A program made the translations under genes and the position numbers. Source: Poecilobothrus nobilitatus (lineage: Eukaryota; Arthropoda; Insecta; Diptera; Dolichopodidae). From it: a stretch of 64,000 nt of DNA. Position 1 is the stretch's first letter. Each line of letters opens with the position of its first letter. The notes below the pieces were generated by a model. It was not told where the DNA came from and did not search any database. It was given only the letters and a program-made list of their open reading frames with translations. Below, one piece after another: positions 24,895 through 34,928 of the stretch. The stretch spans positions 129,720,830 to 129,784,829 of the forward strand of contig OX352773.1 of assembly GCA_947095535.1 (NCBI GenBank), in the 5' to 3' direction.

Positions 24895-25440
24895 AATGAA
24901 GAGCAACAGCAACAACAACAGCAGCAGCTGCAGCAGTGGAGGGCTATAGTTGATTTACAGTTTGTTATTGGAAATAATAGAGAATATTTTTTAAAAGAAT
25001 TTTCTATAATATCTGATGGTTCTCTTGTACCAATTTATAATTTATTTTCTTGCTATTTATGTTTAAAGCACCATATTCATTTGAAGAATTAAATTTTGAT
25101 GCTACACAACAAAATTAATATGTTGAACTGCAATGATTTTTTTATAGAATATTTATAATTAAAAAATATCTTAGAGAAACATTTAACATCATTCGATATC
25201 ATTTATGTAAAATGTCTTTAAAAAAACAATTTTTAGATAAATTTTTTACAAATTCAATAGTAGAAGTTATCAATTTAGATAATAAAATTCCAACTCTACA
25301 AAAACTAAGGAATTTCATCACCATTTGCCCCCACCATCATAATACTGAAAATTTGCAAAGATGTGCTGTAAAAAATTGTATATATGTTTTTAGAATTTAT
25401 ATATGTTTTTAATAAAAGATAATAATAAAAATTGGTTTTA
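24895..25440 (+). pseudogene. DLQF-type uncharacterised Polinton gene (A copy)
   Basis: The sequence matches the intact gene at 57151-57723: AIVDLQFVIGNNREYFLKEF and DGSLVPIY, then in another frame KKQFLDKFF, NLDNKIPTLQKLRN, CPHHHNTENLQRCAVKNC. The first ATG (24895) opens an S/N-rich tract that is out of frame with DLQF, while the frame continuous with DLQF reads the same CAG tract as Q. So an indel in the trinucleotide tract breaks the gene, and a second frameshift lies near 25060. The end meets the convergent 170-residue gene. The function is unknown. Confidence 0.7.
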
Positions 25441-26051
25441 AAAAATATTTGTTTTATTTATTGTTGACCAATATATTTTTTCAGACATAAATAATGGTAT
25501 TTCATAAAAGAGCCGGGAATAGTTGCATTGAGCTATATGTAAATTCATAGGAGTATAGAAATCTTCTTGTTCCAGTTTAAGCTTATTCTTTGCAATACAT
25601 CTCTCAAAATATTTTAATACATATTCTCGTACATTCAATTCAACTCCATTGCTATATGACAACACTGCTTGAATAAAGTCTAATATAAGACAAAATTGGG
25701 TATTCTCATCTAGTTAATGTAAGTTTTTTTAGTTGTTCCTCCAGCATAATTAAATTTTAATGGAAATTTATTTGAATTTAATTTATGGAGTTGGTTGCTT
25801 GTAAAATCTTGATAAAATACATACCACTCCAAATAATTCATTTCGCTAATGACTTTACGATTACGTTGGAAAATTATTGTAGCAGTGAAATTTTCAACAT
25901 TAAATCCATTTTGTATTTTTGTTGTTTGTTTTTCATCAAAATAATAAATGTAACTTAATAAGAGATTTTGTTGTGATTCGTTGCTGTTGAGGTTGTTGCT
26001 GATACCTTTGCTTTGTTTTTCAAATGTTTCCATATTTGATGTTGACTCCAT
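25438..26051 (-). pseudogene. Uncharacterised ~170-residue Polinton protein (A copy)
   Basis: It belongs with 38497-39048, 57720-58307 and 62835-63377. Shared features are NLLLSYIYYFDEKQT near the N-terminus, an IIFQRNRKVISEMNYLEWY segment, then VREYVLKY and CNYSRLFYEIPLF at the C-terminus. A frameshift near 25710 splits the frames 25710-26051 and 25438-25665. In all four elements the gene lies next to the protease gene. I do not recognise a domain. Confidence 0.7.
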
Positions 26052-26587
26052 TTTCTTTTTTTTAAACTGATGGAATATATATTTGAAAAATTTATATTTA
26101 TATTAGTTGGAAATATAGTTTTCTTAGTGTCATTTTTTTTTTTAATTCTTCGAAACATTCTTTGTATTTTTTTATTGTTTTTAAGTGGGGATGATGTATT
26201 GAATAAATTAATAAAATGTTTCATACTCTTGCAGGTACATCGAATCCATAAATATACACAAAAATATTGGCCACAGACTGATGTAAAGTCACTTTGTAAA
26301 CGTTTATTGTTGAAAATAAAACATTTTGATTGATTTTGCAGAAATTTCACAATTTCACTGTGGAATGGTGGATTTCCAAATGAATCAAAATATTCTACAC
26401 AACCTTGAACTGATACAAAAATTGCTAGCCAATGTTTTCCTTTTTTAGCAGAAGTGTTGGTATTTATTACTTAAATACCAGGTTTTGAAATGTTTTTCAG
26501 TATTTGATCAACAGCAAAAACACCTTTAAATAGTTGTCTGGTCGCACTATTACATTTCAACACTTTCTCTATCTGAAGTGTATTCAT
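26052..26587 (-). pseudogene. Adenain-like cysteine protease (A copy)
   Basis: This is the maturation protease family of adenoviruses and Polintons, which cleaves capsid and core proteins in virions. The start ATG is at 26585-26587 (MNTLQIEKVLKCN). The catalytic His lies in KHWLAI, the Asp/Glu position in EYFDSFG and the Cys in SVCGQYFC. An in-frame TAA at 26471-26473 falls between PGI and VINT. The 3' part runs KSMKHFINLFN and overlaps the start of the next gene. The start overlaps the upstream gene by 38 nt. Confidence 0.85.
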
Positions 26588-26921
26588 TATTGTTTTGCAA
26601 ATGAGAAATATCAATTAGTCGAGTATTTCCATTTATGTATGCTGTTAAAAATTCAACTTTAAGTTTTCCATTTGTCAACACTATATCGAATTTTTCCAAT
26701 AAATTTATTAAATTATTAGTTCTTTTGTCGTTGTCCATATGTCCAAAAGAAAAATTCTTGATGGCTGTTCTTTTTAAATCTCTGGTTGGGAATTTATACT
26801 TTAATTCTTTTGAAATAGTTTTACATTTTGCTTTTATTCCAACCACAACAAGATTTTTTACAAATATTGTATTGTCATCCGTACAGGACGATAAACCTAC
26901 TAGAGCACATGCGATTTTCAA
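26550..26921 (-). CDS. Uncharacterised Polinton protein upstream of protease (CAL type)
   Basis: This is an open frame of 123 codons (ACALVGLSSCTDDNTIFVKN, LKYKFPTRDLKRTAIKNFSF, LLEKFDIVLTNGKLKVEF). The same protein, broken, precedes the protease in Polintons Z (37646-37982) and Y (63882-64000), so it is a fixed member of the capsid block. The C-terminus here runs past the protease start, whereas in Z the two genes meet as ATGA; this suggests a late frameshift. The function is unknown. Confidence 0.65.
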   Translation of the reverse strand: MKIACALVGLSSCTDDNTIFVKNLVVVGIKAKCKTISKELKYKFPTRDLKRTAIKNFSFGHMDNDKRTNNLINLLEKFDIVLTNGKLKVEFLTAYINGNTRLIDISHLQNNNEYTSDRESVEM

Positions 26922-26952
26922 GTGAGTTGAATGGGTCGCCTGAATTTCCTTT

Positions 26953-28249
26953 TTATATGTTTACGTAAACGTTACGATTTTTATCAATTTCGATATTAGC
27001 ATCGAATTCTGCAAACACAATACATGTTAATGTTGAAGTTAATGGAGAATCCAGTCTTGCTTCAATCTTTATTACTCCCTGGTTTAATAAACTCTGACAT
27101 GTATCTGTTCTCGAGCCGTCTGCTAATAAATCAAAAGCCAGTATTGTATAACCTTTTGAAAATAGTTCTTTTGAAATTTGATGTCCTCTATCAGAATGAT
27201 GTATACCTGTTCCGCTAAATAATGTTAAATATGCACGAGAATTGCAAAGATTATTCAATATAAAATTTGTTTCAATTGCAGAGTTTGGTGTAGGCACTTC
27301 ATTCACATATAATTGAAATTGTGTGAGATTTTGATGATCGAAATGATATGGATTTTTTGATGTTTTACCATTGAAATTTTCTTTATTAACCATACAAAAT
27401 ACTAGAGCTTTTGGTATTTGCCCTATAAATATATTATCCAATGATATATTGGAAGTGTTAGCTGGAATTGTAAATGTTTTGATTTCACTTCTCGTAAAAA
27501 TATTTCGCATTAGCCTTTTTCAATACAGTATTATGTGCTATCAATATGCTAGGATTAATTGTTAAATGTTTCATGTATAACGTAGCTTCGAGAATTCTTA
27601 AATAGCTTTCATCGGCATCGTTAAAGAAAATAAAAAAATCTTGTTTCTCTAATGCTAAAGCAATTCGAATGTCAATATTATTTAAAAGTAATTTAGAAGT
27701 ATTGAAGAAATCTACATGTAATTTTCCCATTTATTCTATTGCAGAGTATGATTTTTGTCTTGATTTAGAACCAGAATTGTTAAAATCATTTACATTTGGT
27801 TTATTCAATTCCCAACCAGATGTTTCCAGATGTGTTTGACTGGAATCTGTACCATAATTTAGTAAAATAGTTAAGTATGCTTTATAATGGTATAAGGAGT
27901 CTAAAGGAGTGATGATTTTTCCATTTAGAGTCACATTACATTGCTTAATTAAAGAGTGTAATAAATTATTTACAACACTCGGCTGCGGAGCTAGCCTTGC
28001 TTCATTTCCGGTTCCTATTTTATCGTTTGCATTCCAAACTAATCCATCTTTTTTTAATATTTGAACTTTAAATTTGATGGAGGTTGAGGATAAATCCCGA
28101 TATGTATCTCCATTTCCAAGTGAAACAAATTCAATAGTTGACGGTGATGCCTCTAAAGAAGCTAAAGGATTGTATGCTACCTCTTCTGAACGCAAGATAC
28201 TTGTTTGTACGGGTAATAATGCAAAAAAGTCAACTTCAGATTTGAACAT
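26953..28249 (-). pseudogene. mcp: Major capsid protein, double jelly-roll (A copy)
   Basis: The Polinton major capsid protein is annotated in many animal genomes as F54H12.2-like. The N-terminal part (27731-28249) has MFKSEVDFFALLPVQTSI, DGDTYRDLSS-type text (GNGDTYRDLSSTSIKFKVQI) and PSVVNNLLHSLIKQCNVTLN. The middle (27485-27730) has MGKLHVDFFNT and DIRIALALEKQDFF. The C-terminal part (26953-27510) has SLDNIFIGQIPKALVF and FSKGYTILAFDLLADG. An in-frame stop at 27731-27733 and a frameshift near 27490-27510 break it. Order and spacing match Polinton Z, where a deletion removed the N-terminus. Confidence 0.85.
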
Positions 28250-28257
28250 TCCATTTT

Positions 28258-28695
28258 TTAATTTAATATATCAGAGGTTTTACTATGCGTTTTTCGTCGC
28301 TTTTTCGACTTCAAATGTGTCTTTTTAGAAATTGCTCGTCTTTTTGTAGTTCTTTGTCTTTTTATAGCTTTTCGTCTTCCACCATACATCGAATGCAGTT
28401 GGTTAACTATTGATTTTCGTAAATTTTTTATGCTGCTTTGATCAATTGCAGCTTCTTTTATGTTTGCACCAGATGATATATCATTAAAAATATTTTTACT
28501 TGTGTTGACAGCCTCTTTTTTAATTAAGTCCCAACCTGATGTATAAACTGGCTTTAAGTAACTAATTAAACTTCCGAATATATTTCCAATACCACGACCT
28601 TTTTGTATAGCCGGATAAAATTGTAATAAAGGCCCAATAGCGTTGATTCCTTCACCTACTTGAGAGGAATAATATCTCACGTAAGCTCTTTCCAT
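28258..28695 (-). CDS. Small basic virion protein, pVI/pX-like
   Basis: This 145-codon open frame lies directly upstream of the capsid gene, 8 bp apart. An amphipathic glycine-rich part (GRGIGNIFGSLISYLKPVY, DLIKKEAVNTSKNIFNDI) is followed by a very basic tail (RRKAIKRQRTTKRRAISKK). Polintons and adintoviruses carry comparable small proteins between penton and hexon genes that resemble adenovirus pVI or core proteins. Assignment to pVI rather than a DNA-condensing core protein is inference. Polinton Z has lost this gene in a deletion. Confidence 0.6.
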   Translation of the reverse strand: MERAYVRYYSSQVGEGINAIGPLLQFYPAIQKGRGIGNIFGSLISYLKPVYTSGWDLIKKEAVNTSKNIFNDISSGANIKEAAIDQSSIKNLRKSIVNQLHSMYGGRRKAIKRQRTTKRRAISKKTHLKSKKRRKTHSKTSDILN

Positions 28696-28845
28696 GTTTG
28701 ACAGGATATCATATTGGAGTTGTAGTATTTATATTGTTTCAATTGAGGACCAATCAATGCTTTTTAAAATGTAATACAATTTTTGTTGGATAGTAACTGG
28801 AAACAAAATTTATTCCATCGCCGTATTGATTGTAAATTTTAATCG

Positions 28846-29654
28846 CTATCGTTTCAAAACAAGTTTTTCTATAGGTATTCTACAATTTTCTATGTTGATA
28901 GCTCTCAATGCACGCACTTTGCTACTTCCAAAAACAGAATATTCAACTATATCTGCATAATTCATCACCATTCCATTCAATTCATCTTTATTATTAGCAA
29001 CATCTAATTTGAATAGTTCAGGTAATTTTGTTTTGAAATTTTTTATATTTTTTTTCTGTTGAAATAATTTAGTTAATAATGTTTTGATATTATAACTCTG
29101 ATTAACTTTTATATAAAAACTATCTTCGTCAAACGTCTGCGTTATTCGTATTAAATCGCGTCGGTTAGATTCTGACACTTTTTTAAATGTTACATCATCA
29201 TAATTTTTAGGAGTAGAGATATATGTCATAACTTCATTAAAAAAATCTTTGAAAACTTGGTTGCGAGTAAATCTTGGATTAGGAGTTATATTTTTAATAA
29301 GCGTTGGCAAAAATTAAACTTCCAATCATCCAAATGTAATTCCGAATCGTCATATGAATAATATGTGTAACCTATAGATTTGGTTACTTTGATTTTTTCA
29401 AGAGGTTTTTCAATGTTTCTTATGTAAACATTATATTACCCAATATTTATAAAAGCACATTACTCCTTGTTAAATTCTTCTGTTTGTAGGAAATCGTTCA
29501 GATATATTTCTGAAAGATCAACTTTGCAATTTCCATTTCTTAAATCAAAGTGAATAGGTAATTTATTTTCGAATGAAGCTAAAGTGTTGTCTGGAAATAG
29601 TTTTAGATTACCATTGCTAAACAATGTTACATAGAAGTCATCTTGACTATCCAC
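28846..29654 (-). pseudogene. Penton/minor capsid protein (A copy)
   Basis: Single-jelly-roll vertex protein of Polintons. The N-terminal frame (29460-29654) reads DDFYVTLFSNGNLKLFPDNT and CKVDLSEIYLNDF, the conserved opening strands. After a frameshifted stretch (IEKPLEKIKVTKSIGYTYY) the frame 28846-29310 gives MPTLIKNITPNPRFTR and DSFYIKVNQSYNIKTLL, ending ENCRIPIEKLVLKR. It follows the KW-LY/TQT gene, as in Polinton Z. At least two frame breaks are seen, near 29460 and 29300. Confidence 0.75.
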
Positions 29655-29689
29655 CTTTGTTAAATTCTTCTAAAACTTAAAATGTTGCA

Positions 29690-30289
29690 CTATTTATATG
29701 TTGTCCATTCCGGTGTTGATGAAGTTCCTAGTTTTGGACTTCTTAGTAATGGTTTTAGTTTTCGTGTTTTTGTTTCAGGAAACTGTGAAAGTATAGTTAA
29801 GGATATTGTACTACTGGCCGATCTCAGTGTCTTCTTCTTTTCAGGAGATGGTACAGCAACGATAATTACATCACCACTCGGTGTTTCAAACATTCGATAA
29901 TCAGAGTTTAGAGATGGTCTTTCCACTAATTTTTCATCTTTCAACATTTCAGTTTGAGCAAATTTTTTAAATGAATTTTCATCATCCAAATCGTAATATG
30001 TTAAATCGATATCCATATCTTAATGTCCTTTTTTAAGGTCATATTCAAACACATCATCAGTAACTAAAGATACAAAATTGGTCTGTGTTGATGTTGATTT
30101 ATATTTAGGTAATTCAGTTTCTGTATATGCATTTCGTTTAGAAAAGAATTTTGTTTGAGTACCTGTATCAAATGTAAGATTATTTGCCTTGTCTGGTAAT
30201 TTTTTTGCTTGTCTTTTTTTAATTCCATATTTGAGGAGGTTTTGACGATATAAGTACCATTTTTGCAATGGTTTTAATTTTTTTATCAT
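29690..30289 (-). pseudogene. KWYLYRQNL/TQT-repeat Polinton protein (A copy)
   Basis: Two frames in the same register (30020-30289 and 29690-30016) are divided by one TAA at 30020-30022. The N-terminus has LKPLQKWYLYRQNLLKY. The middle has two TQT motifs (DTGTQTKFF and STSTQTNFV). A polar stretch then ends SSTPEWTTYK. The Z copy (35196-35886) shows the whole is one protein. It sits between the pX-like gene and penton in both elements. The function is unknown; TQT motifs are the core of dynein light chain LC8 ligands. Confidence 0.65.
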
Positions 30290-30409
30290 ATAAAACTTTT
30301 TTAATTTTTTGATCTAATATATCCAAATTTTTATCATCTAGAAATAATTTGCTAAATTTTGAAAATATTTCTGGTGACATAACAATGATTCCCTGCATTA
30401 TGTCTTACT

Positions 30410-30774
30410 GAGCAATTTTCCTATTACACCAGATAATATAATTCCGATTAAAGTTGGTAAAAATCCACCATGTTGAACTAAAATTTTTCGTTTGGCTTTT
30501 ATACTCTGTTTGCACAGGCTAGGAATCTTAATTGTTTTTTATGTTTTTTTAATTTTGCTTTTTGTGCTGGTGCTATTTTATTATTTCCATGTAATATATT
30601 GATTGCAATTTCAGCAATAGTTTTTATAATATCATCATCACAATATTTAAGAATATTTTCACGAAATTTCTTCTTGTTCCACTTTCCTAGTACATGTAAT
30701 ATATGTTTCTTTCCTAGTACATGTAATATAGGTTTTTCTTCAATCGTTTCATAATTTTGACAGCTGTTGTTCAA
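30410..30774 (-). pseudogene. pX-like small protein with hydrophobic RGGF tail (A copy)
   Basis: The frame 30499-30774 holds the helical part (KYCDDDIIKTIAEIAINILH, KAKLKKHKKQLRFLA). After a frameshift near 30500 the tail reads KRKILVQHGGFLPTLIG with a hydrophobic end. The Z copy (34876-35199) has both parts in one frame with IIIQRGGFLPALLGAIL. Such basic-then-hydrophobic small proteins are common next to the Polinton ATPase. A 27-nt duplication (HILHVLGK twice) lies near the N-terminus. Confidence 0.65.
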
Positions 30775-31390
30775 ATCACCCGTATCACAGAAGCATATAC
30801 AATATTCTTTTGAAAAAATATTAGTTCTAATACGAATTAAGTCGTTAATGTCTTATGTTAAATCCAACACAATATAAATATGTGGTTTTGATGTTGACTC
30901 ATTATATACTCTCAAGAAATCCTTTATATTTTCTGGATATAGTTGTCTAGCAAGAGGAAAAATTTGCGATTTGTCTGGAGGGTTTTTGAAAAGCACTAAA
31001 TATTTACAATTTAATAAAATTCCTCTTGAAAATTTCCCCTAATGAAAAACGTTTTGCGTTAACAATACAATAGATAAATTACGATGGTGCGAACCTTTAG
31101 TAAATAGTTGTTTATTTTGTAATAGTTGTATATAGCATAATTGTTTATTTGCAGAATTTACATTAAGTCATTACGATGGTGCGAACCTTTAGTAAATAGT
31201 TGTTTATTTTGTAATAGTTGTATATATCATACTTGTTTATTTGCAGAATTTAACATTAAGTCATCTAAAACAAATAAAGTAAAGTAAGTAAATGTGTTAA
31301 TATTTTCAATTAAATTACACACAAATGTTGTTTTCCACATCCAGAAAGTCCTGCTATCATCATTGTAAATGGATGAATAAAATTAATCAT
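30775..31390 (-). pseudogene. FtsK/HerA-type genome-packaging ATPase (A copy, heavily decayed)
   Basis: The start ATG is at 31388-31390 and gives FIHPFTMMIAGLSGCGK, the Polinton ATPase opening with Walker A. Downstream fragments read VLDDLMLNS, SHHRNLSIVLLTQNVFH, GKFSRGILLNCKYLVLFKNP and FPLARQLYPENIKDFLRVYN in shifting frames. A 92-bp tandem duplication at 31081-31264 and a deletion that removes most of Walker B interrupt it. Gene order and remaining motifs match the Z copy at 34256-34928. Confidence 0.75.
31081..31264. repeat. 92-bp tandem duplication inside the ATPase relic
   Basis: ACGATGGTGCGAACCTTTAG recurs at 31081 and 31173, followed in both by TAAATAGTTGTTTATTTTGT. The copies differ by two or three bases. 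Confidence 0.9.
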
Positions 31391-31486
31391 TTTTGATCTG
31401 TGTCTGATAAGAAACTGAATTTAAAATACAAATTGAAAGTTAATATAAAAGCAGGGAACATATTCTTGGTACATTCATTTTGAATT

Positions 31487-31711
31487 ATGGAAGTAGAGGA
31501 GTTCTTAAATATATATTCCTCCGTCTTGTTAGATGATCATAAGAAACTAATATTACATCTTTACAAACACATTAAAAATTATTCTGAAGTAAATACAGAA
31601 TAATTTTTACATAAGTACACTTCAATTTATGGTACTCATTTTACCTTTTGTCCATGCGCATATGATAATTCTACTTCTGGATCAGACACATGTGAATGTC
31701 ATACAATATAA
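31487..31711 (+). pseudogene. Small Cys-containing ORF divergent from the ATPase
   Basis: ATG at 31487 opens a 38-codon frame (MEVEEFLNIYSSVLLDDHKK). After a TAA (31601-31603) the same frame continues for 35 codons with CPCAYDN and DTCECH, a CxC...CxCH cluster that could bind metal. It lies 46 bp before the integrase start. It could be one 74-residue gene with a nonsense mutation. I do not recognise it. Confidence 0.35.
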
Positions 31712-31757
31712 AATTATAGAATCACTTTAGAGAGTTTAATTAAATGATACGAGAATA

Positions 31758-32003
31758 ATGTCAAGGTTACAAGTTATATCAGAAATTCATAGAGGTACTA
31801 GAAGAAAATTTACACGAAGAAAATTTATTCAAATGGGTTTAAATGATACTTCACAAATTGATTTGGTTGAAATGATTCCATATGCAAAATTCAATATTTA
31901 ACAAATATTTAACAATAAAAACAAATATTTATTAACAGTTATTGATACATTTTCCAAATTTGCGTATGCTGAACCGGTTAAAAACAAAAGTGCTGATAAT
32001 GTT
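31758..32003 (+). pseudogene. int: Polinton integrase, N-terminal fragment (A copy)
   Basis: The start gives MSRLQVISEIHRGTRRKF and then DTSQIDLVEMIPY, the first catalytic Asp of the retroviral-type DDE integrase. After an in-frame stop near 31900 it reads YLLTVIDTFSKFAYAEPVKN. The frame stops at about 32003 where a T-rich insertion or breakpoint begins, so the second Asp, the Glu and the chromodomain are absent. Complete homologues are at 39546-40464 and 60599-61521. Confidence 0.85.
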
Positions 32004-33404
32004 TTTTTTTATTTATTTTTTTTTTATTTTTTATTAATCAAAACCAAAACAAGGTCGTTACAAAAAAATTCTTAAATAAATGCTTATATTTAAAATTATA
32101 CAAAACAATAACTTAGAACTGAACTTTTAATACTTAAATCTAAAAAAAAAGTTAAGTTAAGTTAATTTATTATTGTTATTATTCATTATCAAACTACATT
32201 TTTAAATCCATTTTACATACATATGAATCACTCAGATCAAAAAAAAATATTAACAAAAAAATTAATATGATCTCTGTACATTTCATACATATAGTAACAA
32301 GCAATTTTTTTTTTTTTGTAACATATTAAATGTAATTGGATATCTTATTATTAAGTAGTAGTAAAATTGAAAAAATGATTTTTTTCTTTAATATTACTTA
32401 AAAGCGTATGTACAAAAATACACAAAAATACACAAAAATACAAAAATGTACAAAAATAAAAAAATGATCTAAATAAAAAACATAAACCGATTTATTGTAT
32501 TTTAATGTATTACAATAAGTGTGTTCTAGTAGGTAACCCTGCACTTTGGGATGGGAAAAAAATTTGACCCATATCGCATGACATGTTGACCTACATTTTG
32601 ATTTATGGGTTTAATGTAGGTCATGCTTAGTTAGTAGGTCAAGAACTTGTTTTGATCGTTTTGGTTTAGGTTTTAAGTTAAGTTGTATGTGTGGGTTCCA
32701 AATAGTTTTCCAAATAGTTTTATAATAGGAAGTGAAGGTTGTTGATATTGTGTAAGTTGTCAGACAGGGTTAATGAACTGAACAATTGATTTTATGTATC
32801 TTGGTTACTATAAGCCAAAAATTTGTTTTGGTTTAGGTTTTAAGTTAGGTTGTATGTGTGGGTTGTTAACTTATAAGTTCCAAATGGTTTTATAGTAGAA
32901 AGTCAAGTGTTAAACAATTTAAAGTAGGGTCGGCCCTTAATAAACAAAATTGTATAACTGAAGTTTAAATACTAGGCGCACATATAAAAGTAGTAAGAAA
33001 ATTTCTTATATGAAAATAAAAAACAGAAAAAAATTTTTTATTTTTAAATCTACAGCGCATCTTTAAAATTGAAAAGAAAAAGTTTACACGACATGCAGTC
33101 ATTAATTAGCTGACTGCATGTCGTGTAAGATATTTTTTTTATTTTTTAATTAAGAATGTTCAGAAAATATGAATAAAAAGAAAATAAACAGCAAATCAAA
33201 AATATGGAACTGAAGATATACTCTTTACTCTTGATATGCATTTATGTTTATTTTTTTGTTTTTGTTTTTGTATAGAATAAAAAATAATTCAAAGATAGGT
33301 TAAATAATAGGTTAAATGGTATCTATTTTAAAAACATAAGATAAAAATAAAAGACATTTATTTTTTTATGTTTAAATTCTTTTATTATTATATTTTTATT
33401 TAAA
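32004..33404. other. Unassigned AT-rich DNA between Polintons A and Z
   Basis: I see no gene. The stretch begins with a T-rich tract (32000-32032) followed by ATCAAAACCAAAACAAGG, which could be the reversed A-tail of a retroelement. An inverted repeat TGACCTACATT/AATGTAGGTCA lies at 32587-32623, and a direct repeat containing GGTTTAGGTTTTAAGTTA recurs about 168 bp apart (about 32664 and 32832). The left end of Polinton Z must lie here or be deleted. Confidence 0.5.
33084..33128. repeat. Perfect 18-bp hairpin
   Basis: TTACACGACATGCAGTCA (33084-33101) is followed after a 9-nt loop by its exact reverse complement (33111-33128). It lies about 280 bp outside the leftmost recognised gene of Polinton Z. 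Confidence 0.9.
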
Positions 33405-33616
33405 TCAAAGTTTTAACTTTTTTTTACGATGATCAGATGTTAAAATTGCAGAAATAGTGAGACTAACTTTTTCTATACGTCTTTGAAATCTACTTCTATC
33501 ACGTGCGTATTCTTCCCAATGACTTTTCCTTGCTGATCATACTCCCATACATGCATAACGTGAATTTCTTGTTTTATATTGAAATGAACTTTTTTAGTTT
33601 TGTTATTTAAATTCAT
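33405..33616 (-). pseudogene. Small Polinton ORF with WEEYARDRSRF motif
   Basis: From ATG at 33614-33616 the frame reads MNLNNKTKKVHFNIKQEIHV and MHVWEYD. After a one-base shift it continues KSHWEEYARDRSRFQRRIEK and ILTSDHRKKK to TGA at 33405-33407. Small proteins with W...ARDR.RF.RRI recur in animal Polintons; the pattern is familiar to me but has no assigned role. The single frameshift near 33540 splits it. Confidence 0.5.
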
Positions 33617-33643
33617 ATCGTGCAAGTATGAAAATTGAAAGTC

Positions 33644-34136
33644 TTAATCTAACATTTTTTCCCTGAAAAGATACATATATACATTATAACAATTTTTAAC
33701 AGCACATCTGAAATTGTTGTTTGATAAGTGTATAGGACAATTTGATTTAAAGTTATCAATCTTTTGCAATGACGGCAAGTTTCTGCTGAGATCTTCTATT
33801 TTAACACTGTCAATGTACTTTTGAAGAAAAAGTTTTTTTTTGTTCTCCTTTAACATAAATTTTTTCAGCTGTCTCTAAATAGTGTTTTAATATACATTTT
33901 ACATCTAAATATTCAACTAAACCGTTATTCCATTTAAGTCCATTTATTTTATTTTCGCAATACTGGTTATTATATTTCATATCCTGACTAAGTTCTTCTG
34001 CGGGGTACGGTGCTTTGAAGTGATACACAGTTGGAATTAAACTTCCTTTTTCAAGTATGGCTAACTCTTTTAGGAAATATTGCTTTTCATTTCCTTGTAA
34101 AAATTGTAGGTCAACTATGAGAACTTGTTTAACCAT
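33644..34136 (-). pseudogene. DLQF-type uncharacterised Polinton gene (Z copy)
   Basis: The protein begins MVKQVLIVDLQFLQGNEKQY and has FLKELAILEKGSLIP, FKAPYPAEEL and LKWNNGLVEYL, then KIYVKGEQKK. A frameshift in an oligo-A run (plus-strand T-run near 33833-33842) separates the C-terminal half: NLPSLQKIDN, CPIHLSNNNFRCAVKNCYN. It is divergent from the ATPase gene here, whereas in A and B it lies at the far side of the capsid block. The VDLQ...KE pattern faintly recalls DEDD exonuclease motif I with Q in place of E. That is speculative. Confidence 0.7.
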
Positions 34137-34255
34137 GTCGAAGGTTTATGGAAGAATGTTCCATAGAATAACTAAATTACATTTATATTCACTTCTGGAA
34201 AAGAGCTTTTCGTATAAATATAGGTTAACAGAGTTAGTTTTTAACTAATATAATT

Positions 34256-34928
34256 ATGCTGTTTCACCCGTTTACTATGATGGTGGCTGGTCCATCATGC
34301 TGTGGTAAAACCACTTTTATTCATAATTTAATAAAATATAAAAAAGATAATATACAACCACATATTAATAGAATAATTTGGTGTAATCCAGACAAAAATG
34401 CCGTTCCAAAATATGTCAGATATGGAATATAGTAACACTATTCCAGATTTTAATGATAATCAAAAACCTTTGTTAGTTATTATCGATGATATGATGTTAA
34501 GTTCTCATGATAAGTATGTATGTGATTTATTTACTAGAGGATCACATCATAGAAATTTATCTGTAATATTTGTAACACAAAATGTTTTTCACCAGGGTAA
34601 ATTTTCAAGAGATATTTCGTTTAACTGTAAATATCTAGTACTTTTCAAAAATCCAAGAGATAAATCGCAGATATTACCTCTAGCTCGCCAAATATATCGC
34701 AATCAAATTAAAGCATTTCAAAAAGTATATAATGATGTGACGTCAGTCCCATATGGCTATATATTAATAGATCTTACTCAAGACGTTAATGATATATTTC
34801 GATTAAGAAGTGATATATTTGGGAAAGGTTTGTGTTATTGTACGAGAGATCAATTAGAACAATTTGGGGAGGAATATGAAACGTTTGAAGACCAATCGAC
34901 ATATATTGCACCTGTTAAAAACCTCTAA
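34256..34928 (+). pseudogene. FtsK/HerA-type packaging ATPase (Z copy)
   Basis: The start ATG at 34256 gives HPFTMMVAGPSCCGKTTF, with Walker A GPSCCGKT. A small deletion and frameshift follow near 34400-34440. The frame 34398-34928 then has Walker B in KPLLVIIDDMML, the sensor-like SVIFVTQNVFHQGKF and NCKYLVLFKNPRDKSQ. This enzyme pumps the genome into the capsid. The ORF overlaps the next gene start by about 50 nt. Confidence 0.85.

Larger units (their letters stand above)
18789..32003 (-). mobile_element. Polinton/Maverick element A (degenerate, truncated at integrase)
   Basis: Genes recognisable here are polB, adenain-like protease, major capsid, penton, packaging ATPase and integrase, the defining set of Polintons. 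The left end begins AGTAGTATGGATATGCC; Polinton ends are known to start AG. A near-identical beginning is found at Polinton B (48670). A mariner element interrupts the region upstream of polB. The right end is lost: the integrase stops at about 32003, where unrelated poly-T-rich DNA begins. Every recognised enzyme gene has lesions, so this copy is a fossil. Confidence 0.9.
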
